From: Buddleja alternifolia
Lineage: Eukaryota > Streptophyta > Magnoliopsida > Lamiales > Scrophulariaceae
DNA length: 64,000 nt
Direction: 5' to 3'
Assembly (NCBI GenBank): GCA_019426215.1
Contig: CM033401.1
Coordinates: 12,033,134-12,097,133 of the forward strand
Part shown: positions 48,301 to 61,274 of the stretch, piece after piece
How positions within the stretch are numbered: position 1 is the stretch's first letter
Layout: each line of letters opens with the position of its first letter
Position numbers and translations under genes: made by a program
Notes under the pieces: generated by a model
Told to the model about the DNA's origin: nothing
Seen by the model: only the letters and a program-made list of their open reading frames with translations
Databases searched by the model: none

Positions 48301-49557
48301 GTTGCTGCAGAAGGTATACTTATTCCGATTTGCTAGACAAATCGTACACCGTCTTTTTTCACTTCTTTCAATTCTCCAAATACTTTTTTAAAGAACATGG
48401 AAATTTAAATTGATCCAACAAAATTTAAAGTTAACTATAGATTTGTCTTAACTAGTGGCTATAAGCGACCAATCTTTTAAAGGAAGAAGCCATGAATAAG
48501 GAGACCCACTAAAATTGCCATTCTTTGTGTTTCCATATGAATTATTATCAGAATTTGATGTTAGAACTCTTAGATTGTGTGTGAATTGATCGATTTAGAT
48601 TTGAGGAACGGATTTCGGGGAAGTATTTCAAAATGGAGTCATTTGAAATTCATCATAATGATGGGGAGTTAAAATTCATTGTAACTTGAAATCATTCAAA
48701 CAAGCTCAATGGATTTGTTAATGAATTCGAGATGCATTGCTTTCTCGAATACTTCAATCCAAATACATTCTTAGGTTGAGTTTGGATTTGAGCAAATGAT
48801 CTGGAGCTAAGAATTTGAAATGACCCCCGATACACGGAGAATTTGAAATCCACCTGACGAGTGAGAAACAATTCAAAATGCATTATAGGATATAAAAACC
48901 GTTTTAACTTGAAAGTACCAGACAGGTTCAGTAGATTTGTTTTCATAAATTTGAAATCCTCAGCTCCGGATCACCCAATCCAAACGCGGCCTTAGCTATG
49001 AAATAGATTTTCTCACACTTGAAACTACACATAATACAGGTTGTTTCCACGAGTTCTGCACTCATTGCGCCCTCTATCTTTGTTCCACAAATAGCACATC
49101 CACCGCCTCTCACGGCCCCCCCGGTTCAATTGCTTGTCCCTTATGCCGTCACGGGATAGTTTCTTTCATCAAACTCGCGAGCACAAGGCCGATAAGCAAA
49201 GAACTTGGAAGGACAAGTTTGTCCCTGCCCTTCTGCACTTGTTCAACCGAGGCTCAAGAATCGGGCTCTTTAGAAACGCCATTTTGCAAGCCCGATTTCC
49301 ACTCGCCTCTCGGTTCTTCTTTTCGGTCACTGAGCTGTCAGGGGTTTCCTTCAGTTAAACTAAGCCCGGGATTGTGCATGGGAGCGCCAGATACTAGTCC
49401 TTGTCTGGTTCCAAGAAGTATTGACGGGAGCTTAAGGAACCGTTTGGTTAGATGTTCTTCGAGGTCGAGTTTGAGGCGGTCGACGTCTCAGAGTGAGGGG
49501 AAGAGATGGTTGTGTTCTTTTAATCAATCTGTAGGAACTGGAAGCAGCTGCTTATGA
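45384..49557 (+). CDS. XBAT32: XBAT32-like RING E3 ubiquitin ligase with ankyrin repeats (10 exons, 506 aa)
   Basis: Exons: 45384-45578, 45669-45728, 45871-45942, 46042-46217, 46353-46513, 46771-46829, 46907-46953, 47688-47828, 48222-48313, 49040-49557. All introns are GT-AG and phases join without a break: 1521 bp, 506 residues. The start [20 protein letters not shown] is that of XBAT32. Ankyrin repeats cover about residues 45-260 ([59 protein letters not shown]). A C3HC4 RING has C321, C324, C336, H338, C341, C344, C367, C370, split by intron 9. The tail is Ser-rich. Known: Arabidopsis XBAT32 ubiquitinates the ACC synthases ACS4 and ACS7, limiting ethylene and promoting lateral roots. All key residues are present, so the gene is probably functional. 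Possible poly(A) signal aataaa at 49630. Intron 8 carries a MITE. Confidence 0.95.
47902..48097. mobile_element. Small MITE inside XBAT32 intron 8
   Basis: Left end gagtaaattgcatagactcc (47902) pairs with the complement of gagggggttgcatgtaattattcc (ending 48097). Flanking 9-mers ttgtatata (47893-47901) and ttgtataaa (48098-48106) match at 8 of 9, as for Mutator-like MITEs. The splice sites on both sides are intact, so it probably does not affect the protein. Confidence 0.65.
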
Positions 49558-51935
49558 TTGATAGAATTAGTCCCACGACACAGACTTATCGACTTGTATG
49601 TGTGTGGTATTTTTATTTTTGAACAAAAAAATAAAAAGGGGAGAGAGATTGAGAAGTTGGTAATTTATTGCAATTGATTTTTTGTGAAGGATCCAATGAT
49701 CGTCTGTGAAAATTTATTTTGTGTATATATATGGAATTTGCAAATATTTGTATAAGAAACATCAGTAAGTTCCCTGACATTGTTAGATGTATGTATGTTC
49801 ACTTCTTTTTGTGGCCCTAAATGTCAAAATTAACTGAGGATCTTTTCGTGTAACTTGTTTGAAGTTTGGATTAAGGAGAATAATTTGTTTTGTTTTGTTT
49901 TGTAAATTATTTTTAATTTCTATATTAATAAACCACTATTTAAGTGTTGATTCAAGATTTGGATATATATGTAAGATTCTTCTTTGACGTGCAGCGACTG
50001 AGAGTATGAATCCCACATATGAATTTAATAATTTATATTTAAGTAATTATTCACTCTAAACCTTGTTTGGGCCTTGGTTTTTAACTTTATTCCCAAGTAA
50101 AACGATTTTATGATATTGGAAACATTAAAGCCAACGCTTTTCACATTTCATGGGAGTTGGAAATCGCAAATTAAAAATAAATCTACTCTTTCAAGTCTCA
50201 GCTTCCACATCATGCAGTCTCCTCAAATAAACTAGTCAAGTTATTATTTCCAATAAAAGAATTAGGTACATCTTAAAAAAAAAAAAAGGGATAAACTACA
50301 CTTTATCCCCTAAACTATAAGAAAAGATACATCTAAATTACGGAATACGTATTTTACAGGGTATATATCTTTTCTCGGAAACTAGATTTAATACATATTT
50401 TATAAACGGACCCTTAATGAAAATACATATTCTCTGCTTCCGAAACTATTTTTTATTTTAAAGAAATTCTTCTTGTTTGTGCTTCACAATTTTATAGATT
50501 TTCATAAAATCTTCAAAACAGTACTGGTGGTAGATGCTCCAAAATAATGAGACACTTTGGACACATTAATTGTTTTGACGTGTTCTGGTCAAACTAAATT
50601 ATTATATTAATATTTAATAATTAAATGTTAAATACGAGCATAAAATTATAGTTAGTATATAAAAAGTAAAATAAAAATTACAAACTTAGGTGACACATTG
50701 TAGACAAATAACTTGATTGAAAAATAAAACTAGTTTAATATTTAATAATTAAATATTAAATACGAGTGCAAAATTATAGTTAGTATATAAAAAGTAAAAA
50801 AAAAATTACAAACTAAGGTGACACATTGTAGACAAATAACTTGATTGAAAAATAAAACTAGTTTAATGAAAGTCATCAATTTGAATATCATTTTTTAACG
50901 AAATGTGCGCGAACTAAATATTTTAAAATGATATCTTTGTCCAATTTTCTAAACTTAACAAAACACTACTATGTAATTTAATAACCGAAAATTTGATCAC
51001 CTGTTATCATATTCCAAATTTAAATTAAACACTAACAAACAAACGGAGCCTAAAACTTTTTAACATTAATTTCGAGTTTCAATTTTAATACCATCTAGGC
51101 TATACATCAATCTGAAATAATACAAGTTTCTCATCATTAATTCAATCAAGGGTGGGAGTTAATTTAACCAATATCATTAACTAATCATATTTACCTATTT
51201 TTCTCCTTACGGTAACTCTTCGATTTGGCAAAATTGACTATTTTTAATTTCGCCAGGTGGGTGATCATATGGAATCTGATATTAACTTTGGTTAGACTAG
51301 TTTCTTGAGTTCATTTCGATCAATTGAACCTTCTCAAACTGTTGATCTAATAGAAACCATATTAGAGGGTACTATTTGTTAGAGTTTATATTAAAATAGA
51401 AATGTTATTTATTATTTTCTTTATTATTATTCTCTTGTATTGTCTATATATATGGTTCCATCATTAATAATATTTTCAAGGAGATTTACATTATAACATA
51501 GTACTAGTATGTAACCCGTGTTATGCACGACCGTTTTACCAACCTCTTGGTACATCATAATTACTAATTAATAAAGCTAATAAGGAATAGTTATTGGTTA
51601 TAATTAAGATTATGTTATAACATAGCAACATTCTCATTTTTTGAACAAAATTTCCTGAGAATGAGTTTAAATATTGTAAAGTCATAATTTATGCAATTAT
51701 ATATTGTATGAAGACCTAAAATGCTTACATTTATTAAATTATTAGACAATATAATCACGCTTATTAAAGAATAGCTTGGCAATTCTTGTTCTCGGAAAAA
51801 AATGTCATGATTAAATATATTAATCATATGACTTATGAAAATAATTTTTTATAATTTGTTCATTATTTGATCAAGAATTTATTACAATAGTGAGGTAAGA
51901 ATAAGATAAATATAATAATGTTATTTACTATTCAT
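49558..51935. other. Downstream region and spacer after XBAT32
   Basis: 3' UTR, then AT-rich spacer. A fragment near 50290 (gggataaactacactttatc) resembles one end of the 35886-type MITE family. A TG...CA bounded stretch at about 51379-51500 with a TATA-like tctatatatatgg could be a short solo LTR but has no target duplication. Confidence 0.4.
50608..50863. repeat. 128-bp tandem duplication, two copies
   Basis: Copies start taatatttaataattaaat at 50608 and 50736. They share gaaaaataaaactagttt and gtgacacattgtagacaaat with about five differences. Non-coding. Confidence 0.9.
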
Positions 51936-51940
51936 GTACG

Positions 51941-53003
51941 TGTTAGGTTGGGTTTTGACCCTTAATGAGACCAAGGCGAAAATTCGCAGGGTAGAGGTCA
52001 CACGTACCCTTGGAGGTTTCACCTAAATGGGAGCTGCCTTGATGGTCGGGGCTATGGGTTTGGGCGAACCCTAGAGACCTCACGAGAATCAGGATCAGTG
52101 CGCATGGCCAGATAACGCGCTAACCCGCTATAACCATGTTCTAAAGTCAATACTGTGTGTGTGGTGATTGAAGTTTGGCTAAAGGGACCTAATTCAAGGC
52201 CAAGTCCATTATGGCTCCCTCAAACGAATATTGTTATCACGAAGTGTAGGTTCAAACCCGGAAGACACCTGCACCGATTGCATGGTATAAGTTGCCACCA
52301 TATTTATTTATTTATTGAATTTAAGAAATTTTAAATCTTGTGGGGGATTGTTGGAAATAATCTTTAAAATTTCTTTAAATTATTATTTATTTCCAACATT
52401 TTATTTTTATCATAATGTGCCATTTTAATTTATATTTATTTTAGACTAATGACCTCATTAAACCTTATTTATGAGATATTTGACTACTTTAATTTCATCA
52501 CTAGTGGGCTATTTATAATGTGATTATGATGATTTTATAGTTTTGTTAGTGGCCTATTAATATTTTATAACGGTCAAATATTATTCTCCTATATAAAGAG
52601 GTTATAGTCCTTTATATTGGCACAAGTAATACAAGTGAGATTATGAGTTCTTAAGATGATTTTCATTTTACTCCCACAAGAGTGTTAGTGTTTTGGCAAC
52701 GTGATGGTGGACTGGTTCATAGTCTCCTCGAGGATGTGCGCCCGAGATGAGACACCACTGTGAGGTAATGGGTTTTATCCTGGAGTCGTGATCAGCCGTC
52801 AGAACGTGTGCACGTAGGGAGGCAACCGTGAATTTAGAACAGCGACATCGTCGTGACTCTCCATTGCTCCAACGTCATATTTACCGAGTTTTATGCGGTT
52901 TGATTTATATTTTTATATTATGAAATTATGATAATTACATTGTATATATTGTTGAGATTATTTTATTGTTCTATAAACACAAATCACAAAATTATTTACA
53001 ACA
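51941..53003 (+). repeat. 5' LTR of the non-autonomous element
   Basis: TG...CA bounded. It contains cctatataaagagg (about 52589-52602) as a plausible TATA box, and an internal polypurine/LTR-like junction at 52340-52349 that would define a 655-bp inner LTR (52349-53003). Confidence 0.8.
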
Positions 53004-55038
53004 ATCTAAAGTTGCGATTGTAATTTGTGTTTAGATATTATAGATTATCAGAAAAATGTAACTCGTTATTTTGTGGACTTGCATGTGAACTACTCCCTGA
53101 GTTTTACACGAATCACGTGCTGACAATATTAATCCGGATGCCAGAGAAAGTTGTGTTCTGAAGGTCTGAAGCAGGTGATCAAGAAAAATGGTATGCTTAC
53201 TTAACTTTAATCAAATGATAAGGTACGCTCTCTATTACTAATTGGAAGTTGATGCCTTCGATTTTAGAATCTGACTGCATTTATTCCAGAAGCTGAAAGG
53301 GTAAAAGAATTACAATAACTATAAAAGAAAATTTGAATCGCGTTAGTGGAAGGAACGATCATCTGACAAGATATGTCTGATATGAATATGTGATATACAT
53401 GAATAGAGCGTGAAATATTATATAAGCATGCACGTGGAACTCCCTTATAATGTTAAGCCATTTTACTTCAATTTAGTTGGTATAAAACTAATAATGCATT
53501 AGCATGTAAATTTGTTATTCCTAAATAAATTATTAACTTGATATTACAACGGATATTTCCTTTTAACGGCTAGTTAAAATTATAACTATGAGTCCATGAC
53601 AGATTTATGTCAAATATTAGACATCAAAATAATTGAAGAGTGGTTTATTACTATGAGAAAATATTTTGGAAAATTAGAGCGAATTTTATATGAAAAACAA
53701 AAGGAAGAAAGAGCAACATACTTGTTTGCAAGAAATTGTCACCTGATTTCTTTGAGTAAGAAGAAAGAATGACTAAAGGATTTTAATTAGAATCGTGATC
53801 TTGAAAATATACTAGGAGTTATATGTTTTGAGGTACATGTGTGAAAACTTCCTAAAGTTTATATAGCTGATGAGATGAATTTTGTGGAACTTGGATAATA
53901 TTTTAAAATGAAACATACATGTATAATTTACTCCTTGAAAGTGTAATATACATATGGGGCTACAGAGACATTTTTTCGTTCAAATTAATATATATTTAAG
54001 ACCTAGTCTGTTGCAATTGATCTGAGATTTGTCTATTTATGTTTCTGAGTAATGCGTAATATTCACAGAATATGTGTTTGGAAACAATATTATTGCTCAT
54101 AATATATATGCACACTTTTGTGAATCACTTTAATTGGAGAAGATTAATATGAGATGATTATCCAGAAATTATTGGTATGAGATTCTTAGACCTTGTTAGT
54201 ACGTCAATGTGAGTTCTTTCTGTTCATAATTCGATGCGATGTTACGTTATATAAAGAAGAAGAAAATCAGCTAAAAACTTTGAAAAGCTCTCCTGCATAT
54301 TGATTTTATATTTCTATGAAAGTTTACTATGTACAAGAGAATGGAAAGTGTTCTAAGTATGAAATTTGAAAAGTTCCTCATTCAAATACAGAGAAGTGTG
54401 GGGGTTTTATTCAATTGTATAAAAATATTATGAGGTAAATTGTTTTCTGCAAGTCAAATTACATGAAATATGTCCTTGTGTTTGAGTAAAGAAAGAAAAG
54501 AATTGTAAACAATGCTAATGGTCCAGAGAGGAACGTTAGGATCTTCAAGAAAGAAAATTCAAATTGTTATGGTGATTTCTAATATTAAAAGAGCATTTAT
54601 ATGTTTGTATTATAATCTCTTGTGTATATGCGATTTGAGAAGCTGTGCAGGCATCGAGAAATCAAGAAGCTGAACAATAAAATGAGAGACATTATAATAT
54701 TCCATGTGATGGAAAATTGCCACGCATATATATATTTATTCCATGAGATGGAATTGAGGCATAATAAAATTTTATTCCATGAGATGGAATTGCCTCGAGG
54801 ACTAGCGTAACGAGAGGCTATATCCTCATCATCGAGGGGGATGAGCAAAGCCCATAAGGGAGTCACCCCGGGAGTAACCCAACCTCTGTGATTGGCGATC
54901 CCATGAAGGAGGTTCAATGGGTAGAAACAACTTGCAACGCGTGACTCAAATATAAAGCACATTATTTTGAGGAGAGTATCTAGAGATGCCTCCTTCCCAT
55001 CCCTAAGGTGAAGTGCTATTAAAAAAAAAAAAGTGTGA

Positions 55039-56080
55039 TGTTAGGTTGGGTTTTGACTCAAGGTAGAGGTCACACGTACCCTTGGAGGTTTCACCTAAGT
55101 GAGAGTCGCCTTGATGGCCGGGGCTATGGGTTTGGGCTAACCCTAGAGACCTCACGAGAATCAGAATCAGTGCGCATGGCCAGATAACGCGCTAACCCGC
55201 TATAACCATGCCCTAAAGTCAATACTGTGTGTGTGGTGATTGAAGTTTGGCTAAAGGGACCTCATTCAAGGCGAAGTCCATTATGGCTCCCTCAAACGAA
55301 TATTGCTATTACTAAGTGTAGGTTCAAGCCCGGAAGACATCTGCACCGATTGCATGGTATAAATTGCCACCATATTTATTTATTTATTGAATTTAAGAAA
55401 TTTTAAATCTTGTGGGGGATTGTTGGAAATAATCTTTAAAATTTCTTTAAATTATTATTTATTTCCAACATTTTATTTTTATCATAATATGCCATTTTAA
55501 TTTATATTTATTTTAGACTAATGACCTCATTAAATCTTATTTATGAGATATTTGACTACCTTAATTTCATCATTAATGGGCTATTTATAATGTGATTATG
55601 ATGATTTTATAGTTTTGTTAGTGGCCTATTAATATTTTATAACGGTCAAATATTATTCTCCTATATAAAGAGGTCATAGTCCTTTGTATTGACGCAAGTG
55701 ATACAAGTGAGATTATGAGTTCTTAAGATGATTTTCATTTTACTCCCACAAGAGTGTTAGTGTTTTGGCAGCGTGATGGTGGACGGGTTCCTAGTCTCCT
55801 CAAGGACGTGCACCCGAGATAAGACACCGCTGTGAGCTAATGGGTTTTATCCTGAAGTCGTGATCAGCCGTCAGAACGTGCACATAGGGAGGCAATCATG
55901 ACTTTAGAACAGCGACATCGTCGTGACTCTCCATTGCTCCTGCGTCATATGTCATATTTACCGAATTTTATGCGGTTTGATTTATATTTTTATATAATGA
56001 AATTATGATAATTACATTGTATATATTATGGAGATTATTTTATTGTTCTATAAACACAAATCACAAAATTATTTACAACA
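55039..56080 (+). repeat. 3' LTR of the non-autonomous element
   Basis: Matches 51941-53003 with scattered substitutions and indels. The inner tgttgg junction falls at 55421. Confidence 0.8.
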
Positions 56081-56085
56081 GTACG

Positions 56086-57031
56086 TAGATAATATAATCT
56101 CTCTAAAAAATGTATTGGATTTATTATATTTAGACATCCATGCTCTACATTTGTTGCAGAGGAGGATGATCCTCTATTGGAATGCGAGGATGTTGTCCTA
56201 GTGGAATGTGTTGAAGATCTCCTAGTGGTTCGCCTACCATACGCTAATGGCCTATAAATAGGAGATCCTTCTCCAACATTCAAACAACTACTATGTATAT
56301 GTACTTCAGTACTTATTCATTAATATTCCATATTCACGCAAACCAAAGTTTTAGCTAATGCATGATTTGAAGCTTAACATATAATTCTCTCATTTGTTAT
56401 AGTCTTGCCAGCTTATAAATTGACTCGACTCTGTTATTGGAAAATAAAACTAAGTACCTGAGTAATAAATAAATACTCATTAAAGAAAGACCAACTGAAT
56501 TTTTTTATATTATATTCTCAGAACTTATCTAGAAAGATATTAGATTAATAATAAATATTTGTTCTAATATTAAATATTAGCTTTAAAACATCGTAATTGG
56601 TCCAATATCATATATTTGAAAAGTCAAAGTTAAAATGGTAACTTGTTCAATTTATCAATTAAAAAATTACAATTAAAACATTTATAGTAAGAAATAATTG
56701 ATTAACTAGTAATGAAAAAGTAAAAGAGGAAAAAGAATAGGGTAATAGAGTGGCCAATATATATGCGGGTGCTCTTCAATATTACTCTAGAAAACATCTG
56801 CTGCGAAAACAATAAAAAGAAAGCACATTAGGATCAAATCAAACAAAAAAATGGAAAAAAGCAAGAAAACATGTAACAGGTCAACATATATGAACTTCCT
56901 AGATTAGCCTCTAATTCCTATGGGTCTTCGGCAAATTTTTGAAAAAATAACCATACTATTGTGCTTTGCTATTAATTAAAGAAGGTTATAAAATACTTAG
57001 AAAATTTTAATCGAAGAACCATACTATTGTG
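56086..57031. other. AT-rich spacer with an LTR- or promoter-like patch
   Basis: At about 56240-56255 a TATA-like cctataaataggag lies in a less AT-rich stretch (56130-56280), but no coding region follows on the plus strand. It may be an old LTR fragment. Otherwise nothing is recognised. Confidence 0.35.
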
Positions 57032-57033
57032 TA

Positions 57034-57385
57034 CTCCCACCGTCCCAATAAAAATGCCCACTAACTTTTGTGTGTTCCAAAATGATTATCCCTTGCTATA
57101 AATGTATATATTTATTCTCTAATTTGACTATATTACCCTCTCTTTAATTGAGAAATATATAATTAATTAATCTTTCTATAAAACTGCAATCGTATTTAAG
57201 GAAAATAGTTCTATACATGGATAATAGACAATAGTCATATAATTAAATTCCAATCATGGTATGTTTTAGAAAGTACTATTATTGGTGGTCTTTTGTTCTA
57301 TGGAAAGGGTATTTAGGGAAACAATAGATTTTTGATAATTTCTAAAAAAAGGTCAAACGGGACGTGTTTTTTGGGACGGATGGAG
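57034..57385. mobile_element. Stowaway (Tc1/mariner) MITE, 352 bp
   Basis: Termini ctcccaccgtccc (57034) and gggacggatggag (ending 57385) are the Stowaway inverted repeats. TA target duplications sit at 57032-57033 and 57386-57387. Non-coding interior. Confidence 0.92.
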
Positions 57386-57703
57386 TATAAATTTTTAATA
57401 AGACAACTACAAATTATATTAGAAAATACTTAGGCTCATGTGGTTCTTGGATTTTGGTGAGGAAAAGGAAAAGAAAAAGAAAAATGAGAATGATCAAAAC
57501 ATAAAGCATAAAGTACTATAACGCTTAATATTTTTCTTTTCAAGAATCAAGCGGAGTCATTTACTCATTTTCACAAATAATGGCAAATGCCTCCAAGCTA
57601 AAATCTTTATTTCCACACATAAAAGTAGAAGAATTATGAGGGATGAAAGAAAAAGTACTTCCCTTTTTCATGGTGACTTTTTTCTACCTAAAATAATAAC
57701 GAA

Positions 57704-60700
57704 ATGGTTCGTGCCCGTCTTGATAGAGGGCGTGCTAATTCGAAATGGTGTGATTTGTTCCCCAACGCCGGTGTTTTCCATCTTGAAGTATTGCACTCGG
57801 ATCACAATCCCATTCTCATCAGTACAGCCCCAGCTATTGTATCTTCTCGGCCAAAGAAAAAAAAGAGGTTTAGGTTTGAACCAGTTTGACTCCGAAAGAG
57901 TGAATGTGAGGATATTGTTAAGTCTGCATGGGATCCCAGTTGTCACAATGAGGTAGATGAGAATGTTCGGCTGATGATTAAAAATTGTCGTATAGGTCTT
58001 CTAAATTGGGATAAATCCTCTGTGAATCATAATAAAAAAAAGGATTTCTGAACTTGAAACTTTAATTAAAGATTTACGAAAAGGTGTGGTTACAGCTGAA
58101 TCGAAACATGCCGAATTCGAAGCACGAAAAGAGCTCGACGAGCTCCGTTCGTGTGAGGAACTGTATGGAGACAGCGTACTCGCGTTCTTTGGATGAAAGA
58201 GGGGGGTAGTAATACTAGCTTTTTTCATTCCCATGCGTCGAGTCGGCTGAAAAGTAATTCGATTTCAAAACTAAAAAACAAGCAGGGCGTGTGGTGTAAT
58301 AAAGAAAAAGAGATTCATACAGTGATATCCGACTACTTCCAGCAGATTTTTTCTTCAATAGAGCCGTCATCTGCTATTCTTGAAGAGGTTATGGAATCAG
58401 TTCAACCACGTGTCACAGATGCTATGAACAGAATTCTCTGTAGACCGTACACTTTATCGGAGGTTAAAATTGCTTTGAATCAAATGCATCCACTCAAATC
58501 ACCTAGGCCAGACGGTATGTCTCCTATATTCTTCCAGCATTTCTGGCATGTGGTTGGTACAGATATTTCGTCTTGTGTCCTTAATTCTCTTGACAATCGA
58601 CCTCTTGTGCCCAAATTTAACTATACTCATATCGTGCTTATTCCAAAGATTGATAAACCAGAATCTGTTTCTCACTTTCGTCCTATTAGTTTGTGTAATG
58701 TAGTGTATAAGATTATCTCCAAATGCATTGCAAACAGACTAAAGCCTTTCTTAAATGATATAATCTCTGAATCACAATCTGCCTTTATTCCTGGTCGACT
58801 GATCACTGATAATGTCCTGATTGCCTATGAGATTAATCATTTTTTGAAAACCAAGAATTTTGGTAAGGATGGTTTTGCAGCTCTTAAACTCGATATGAGC
58901 AAAGCATACGACAGAGTGGAATGGATCTTTCTGGAGAGGGTGTTGGTAAGATTTGGTTTTGATCGAAGTTTTATCGATCTTATTATGATGTGTGTGCGAT
59001 TAGTAACTTATTCTTTCATGCTTACGGGTCTCAGTTTGGATACCTAGCTCCGCAGCGAAGTATCCGGCAGGGTGACCCGTTATCGCCTTGTCTTTTCTTT
59101 TTATGCGCAAAAGTTTTTAGTTGTCTATTACAGGCGGAGGAGCAAAAAGGTGAACTTAGAGGAGTTAGTATTTGTCGGGGAGCACCAGTAATTTCTCATC
59201 TACTTTTTGCAGATGACACACTAATTTTTACGGGGGCCGATGCTCAATCAATGTGGGTGATTAAGGATATCCTTCATAAGTATGCTCTTGCCTCGGGACA
59301 AGAAATCAATCTACAAAAATCGTCCATGGTAGTGAGTAAGAATGTTTCCGAAGAGATTGGAAAGGGGCTATCGACTATTCTTGGAGTTACATTGACGGAT
59401 AAACATGATAAATATTTGGGATTACCAGCTGTAGTAGGGAAGTCAAAAATGGAGATATTTGCATCGGTGAGGAATATAATTCATGCGAAGATTGAGGGGT
59501 GGAGTTCAAAGTTCCTTTCTCAGGCAGGGAAAGAAATTCTTCTGAAGGCGGTAGTTCAATCTATCCCCACATACACCATGGGATGTTTCCATCTACCTGA
59601 GTCTCTTTTACAAGAAATGGAATCTGCCATGTCTAATTTTTGGTGGAATAATCGGGAGAGCAAGAAGATTCATTGGTTAGCTTGGAATAAACTTTGTTAG
59701 AGTAAGAAAGAGGGGTGTCTTGGATTTCGTGAACTAAAAGCTTTCAATTTAGCTATGCTAGCTAAACAAGGTTGGAGAATAATTCAGCACCCTAATAATC
59801 TTCTAAGTCGGGTGCTCAAATCTCGGTATTTTCCTGACACTGATTTTCTTTCTGCTCAGTTGGGGACGACACCATCATACACGTGGAGAAGTATTCTTGA
59901 TGCGAGATATATTGTCAAGCAGGGAAGTAGATGGAGGGTAGGCAATGGCGAGGATATTGCAATTTGGTTTGACCCATGGCTACCTAATACTTCTGGTTTT
60001 AAGCCAACTACACGGAACAGATTATTACCTATGAATGCGAAAGTGAATTCTCTCATCAATCCAAATACGGGGTGGTGGGATTCCGATCTCATTGATAGGG
60101 TGTTCTGTCCAACGGAAGCGTCCATCATCAAGACGATCCCTCTCGAGTCAAGTAACAATCGAGATAGGCTCGCTTGGAATTTCTCAAGCTCGGGTTTCTT
60201 TGCGGTAAGGAGTGCCTATCATCTAGCAAAAGACATTGAAAAACGAGGGGTCGCGTCGTCAAGTAATCCGAAGCCACCCTCTTTATCGTGGCAGTTTATA
60301 TGGAAAGCTGGCGTTTCACCTAAAATCCGTGTGTTCGCATGGAAAGCATGTAAGAATGCTTTGCCAACCACATCCAATTGCTACATCGTCGGGTTGAAGT
60401 TTTTGCTGGCTGCCAACGTTGTGAATTGGAGAGGAAAGATTTACAACATGTACTTCGGTCTTGCACCTTCTCTAGGCAGCTCTGAGCTTTATTGGGATTA
60501 CCACATCATATCATCTCGCGGAATAGTGACACGATTGAGTTGTGGGTACGTTATTGTCATGGAAATCTTGAACATGAGCAATATTAGCTTTTTCTTACGG
60601 CCATGTGGTTTCTTTGGTACCACCGAAACGAAAAGGTGATGGAGAATAATAACATCCACATGGAATCCTTGATAGCCATGATTCGATCTTTCCACATGAC

Positions 60701-61261
60701 TAACCACCAAGTCGAACCGAATCATGGTGCTCAGATTATTGACACCATGGTGATGCATTGGTCTCCACCGGCCTCGGGATGGATCAAAATTAACGTTGAT
60801 GGGGCTACTTTTTCTGAACCAAAAAGTATTGGCCTTGGTGTTATTGCTAGAGATTCTGATGGAGCATGCTTACATTGGCAAAGAAAACTCCTTTCTTATC
60901 ATGCTACAGCCGAAGTGGCAGAAGCTTTGGCATGTGTGGAGGGGCTTCAGTTGACTTCTTTGAATGGATGGCGTAATGTGACTCTTAAGGGAGATTGTCT
61001 ATCCCTCGTCCAGAAAATTAATTCACCATCAGAGGATTTATCTTTTGTGGGTTCAATAGTATCTGATATTCATTCTATTTCTGAGTTGTTTGATTTTGTA
61101 TGCTTTTCTTTTATTCGTAGAACTGGTAATTGTGTTGCGCATTGTTTAGCGTGGGGTGCTCGTATGTCTATTGCCGGGAATACCTCTAATATTCCTGAGG
61201 ATGTTTCGAACTTGGTTTTGGCTGATTTAGCCTAATACACATCGTTTTCTCGTAAAAAAAA
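57704..61261 (+). pseudogene. 5'-truncated L1-type LINE (end of endonuclease, reverse transcriptase, zf-RVT, RNase H)
   Basis: Begins in the last part of the endonuclease (RLDRGRANSKWCDLFPNA, HSDHNPIL, near 57710-57820). After frameshifts the reverse transcriptase is read from 58193 (NQMHPLKSPRPDGMSP; FRPISLCNVVYKIISKC; KLDMSKAYDRVEW). A frameshift near 59040 moves it to the frame holding RQGDPLSPCLFF and the catalytic FADD (about 59205-59220). A TAG at 59698 interrupts KLC/SKKEG. The next part (59755-60639) is partly deleted in the zf-RVT region. A complete RNase H domain (60603-61235; GWIKINVDGA, RRTGNCVAHCLA) ends the ORF, followed by poly(A) at 61253-61261. Possible target duplication taacgaaat/taatgaaat (57697-57705, 61266-61274) is weak. 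Confidence 0.82.
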
Positions 61262-61274
61262 ATACTAATGAAAT

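Larger units (their letters stand above)
51941..56080 (+). mobile_element. Non-autonomous LTR element with LTRs of about 1.05 kb
   Basis: LTRs 51941-53003 (1063 bp) and 55039-56080 (1042 bp), both tgttaggttggg...atttacaaca, are very similar apart from small indels (about 21-30 bp missing near the start of the second). A perfect 5-bp duplication gtacg flanks the whole (51936-51940 and 56081-56085). The internal region (53004-55038) has no recognisable gag or pol in any frame. An A-rich purine stretch (55021-55033) precedes the second LTR. No standard primer-binding site follows the first LTR. Each LTR contains an internal gtgggggat-tgttgg junction that looks like another polypurine/LTR border. 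Confidence 0.8.

Noticed and set aside
51379..51500. Possible solo LTR (tgttagag...ataaca)
   Set aside because: Flanking 5-mers do not match and no partner or PPT is visible.
56240..56300. TATA-like promoter
   Set aside because: No coding exon follows; could equally be a fragment of an old LTR.
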